DNA of 64,000 bases from Rotaria macrura (taxonomy: Eukaryota > Rotifera > Eurotatoria > Philodinida > Philodinidae). Positions 63,272 through 64,000 of the stretch are shown here, piece by piece (position 1 is the stretch's first letter; each line of letters starts with the position of its first letter). A program made the translations under genes and the position numbers. The DNA is taken from contig OENT01000190.1 of assembly GCA_900239685.1 (NCBI GenBank), positions 1 to 64,000 of the forward strand, given 5' to 3'. Below the pieces are notes generated by a model that saw nothing but the letters and a program-made list of their open reading frames with translations, did not search any database and was not told the DNA's origin.

Positions 63272-64000
63272 ATGATAACATCAACATGCATGTTTTTCTT
63301 TCTTATCATTGGTAATGATGACAAGATTAATTTCATTTTGGAAAATTTATTTTAGATATCAACACATGTTTGACTAGGTCTATCATGAATAATTTGTGCA
63401 TATTATTCATAATGATCTTAGCTGATATCTCATCCAATTCGATCTTGCCTGAATACGGTGAATAAATTAAATTCATTGAAACAAAAATAATTTGTTTTTT
63501 TCGTTCTTATGTCTTATTTTAAGAGCAATGTAATGCACCATTAGGTATGGAATCAGGCTTGATTGCAGATAGTGACTTAACCTCAAGTTCAACACACGAT
63601 GCAAGCAGTGTTGGCCCTCGAATGGCAAGGTAAAAGCCACGGAGCCTTTCTTTTTCTTCTCAGTAAAAATATAAAATAAACATGACACACAATGATCGAT
63701 CGAGAGAAAAAAATCAAATTTTGATTAAATTGACATCAAGGTTTATTTACTTCATTTAGAATTCGTATTGAATTAGAGGGCGGAGCATGGTGTCCAGATA
63801 AACCCATCGGACCAAAATCATATGAATATGTTCAAATAGAATTACACAAATTATATTATATCAATGCTATTGAAACTCAAGGACGTTTCGACAATGGACA
63901 CGGCAATGAATTTGCAGAATACTATCAAATTGAATATCAACGAGAAAATGATTCAACTAATTGGATAAGTTATTTCAACAAACTGACAAATAAAACTGTA
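63272..64000 (+). CDS. DDR: Discoidin domain receptor, N-terminal part (runs off the window)
   Basis: A collagen-binding receptor tyrosine kinase of the plasma membrane; only the secretory start and part of the discoidin domain are inside the window. Proposed exons are 63272-63311, 63524-63629 and 63760 onward. They join in phase and the last stays open to the edge. Exon 1 is a short signal-peptide-like stretch (MITSTCMFFFLII). Exon 2 begins EQCNAPLGMESG and continues LIADSDLTSSS, which matches the start of DDR discoidin domains. Exon 3 has GGAWCPDKP, YVQIELHKLYYINAIETQGR and GNEFAEYYQIEYQ. The AWCP motif and the spacing fit DDR better than other discoidin proteins. The transmembrane segment and kinase domain would lie beyond 64000 and cannot be confirmed. 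Exon 1 is the least certain part. Confidence 0.85.

Overview
The window is AT-rich metazoan nuclear DNA. It has spliced genes with GT-AG introns, many of them only 49-75 bp and others 0.7-1.5 kb, separated by long gene-poor stretches. Low GC, the mix of tiny and kilobase introns, and the protein style suggest a bdelloid rotifer, perhaps Rotaria-like. That assignment is an inference, since no species marker such as an rRNA or spliced-leader gene was found. There is no bacterial-type operon, CRISPR array, rRNA gene or convincing tRNA, and I recognise no retroelement or virus-like copy.

Layout. 1-6943 is a gene desert with one orphan exon-like segment (3092-3275) and a small GC-rich island of palindromes (215-325). 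6952-9010 (minus) is a complete three-exon rhodopsin-type peptide GPCR. 9011-17144 is a second desert, holding a 130-bp perfect palindrome at 13445-13574. 17179-29340 is a tight run of three complete protein kinase genes, all on the minus strand: RIO1 kinase, an NDR/STK38 AGC kinase and a Src-family tyrosine kinase, only about 350-415 bp apart. 29341-35823 is a desert with a fragment resembling a DNA transposon end, a poly-C run and a perfect 28-bp hairpin. 35859-36216 (minus) is a tiny potato-inhibitor-I/eglin-type protease inhibitor gene. 36217-41177 is gene-poor and contains one ambiguous base. 41295-47044 (minus) is a complete 15-exon RBBP6-type ubiquitin ligase gene. About 2 kb away, head to head, lies a complete 14-exon Polycomb Scm/SCMH1-type gene (49054-54178, plus). 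54559-63271 is a desert with a roughly 0.6-kb non-autonomous DNA transposon at 57538-58141. The window ends inside a discoidin domain receptor gene (63272-64000, plus).

I rebuilt the gene models by following splice sites and reading phase. In each of the seven whole genes the exon lengths sum to a multiple of three and every junction falls in conserved protein sequence. The genes belong to general signalling, ribosome maturation, mRNA processing/ubiquitination and chromatin silencing; nothing suggests they form one pathway. The most unusual items are the long perfect palindrome, the new-looking transposon, the three-kinase array and a pair of competing splice donors in the Scm gene.
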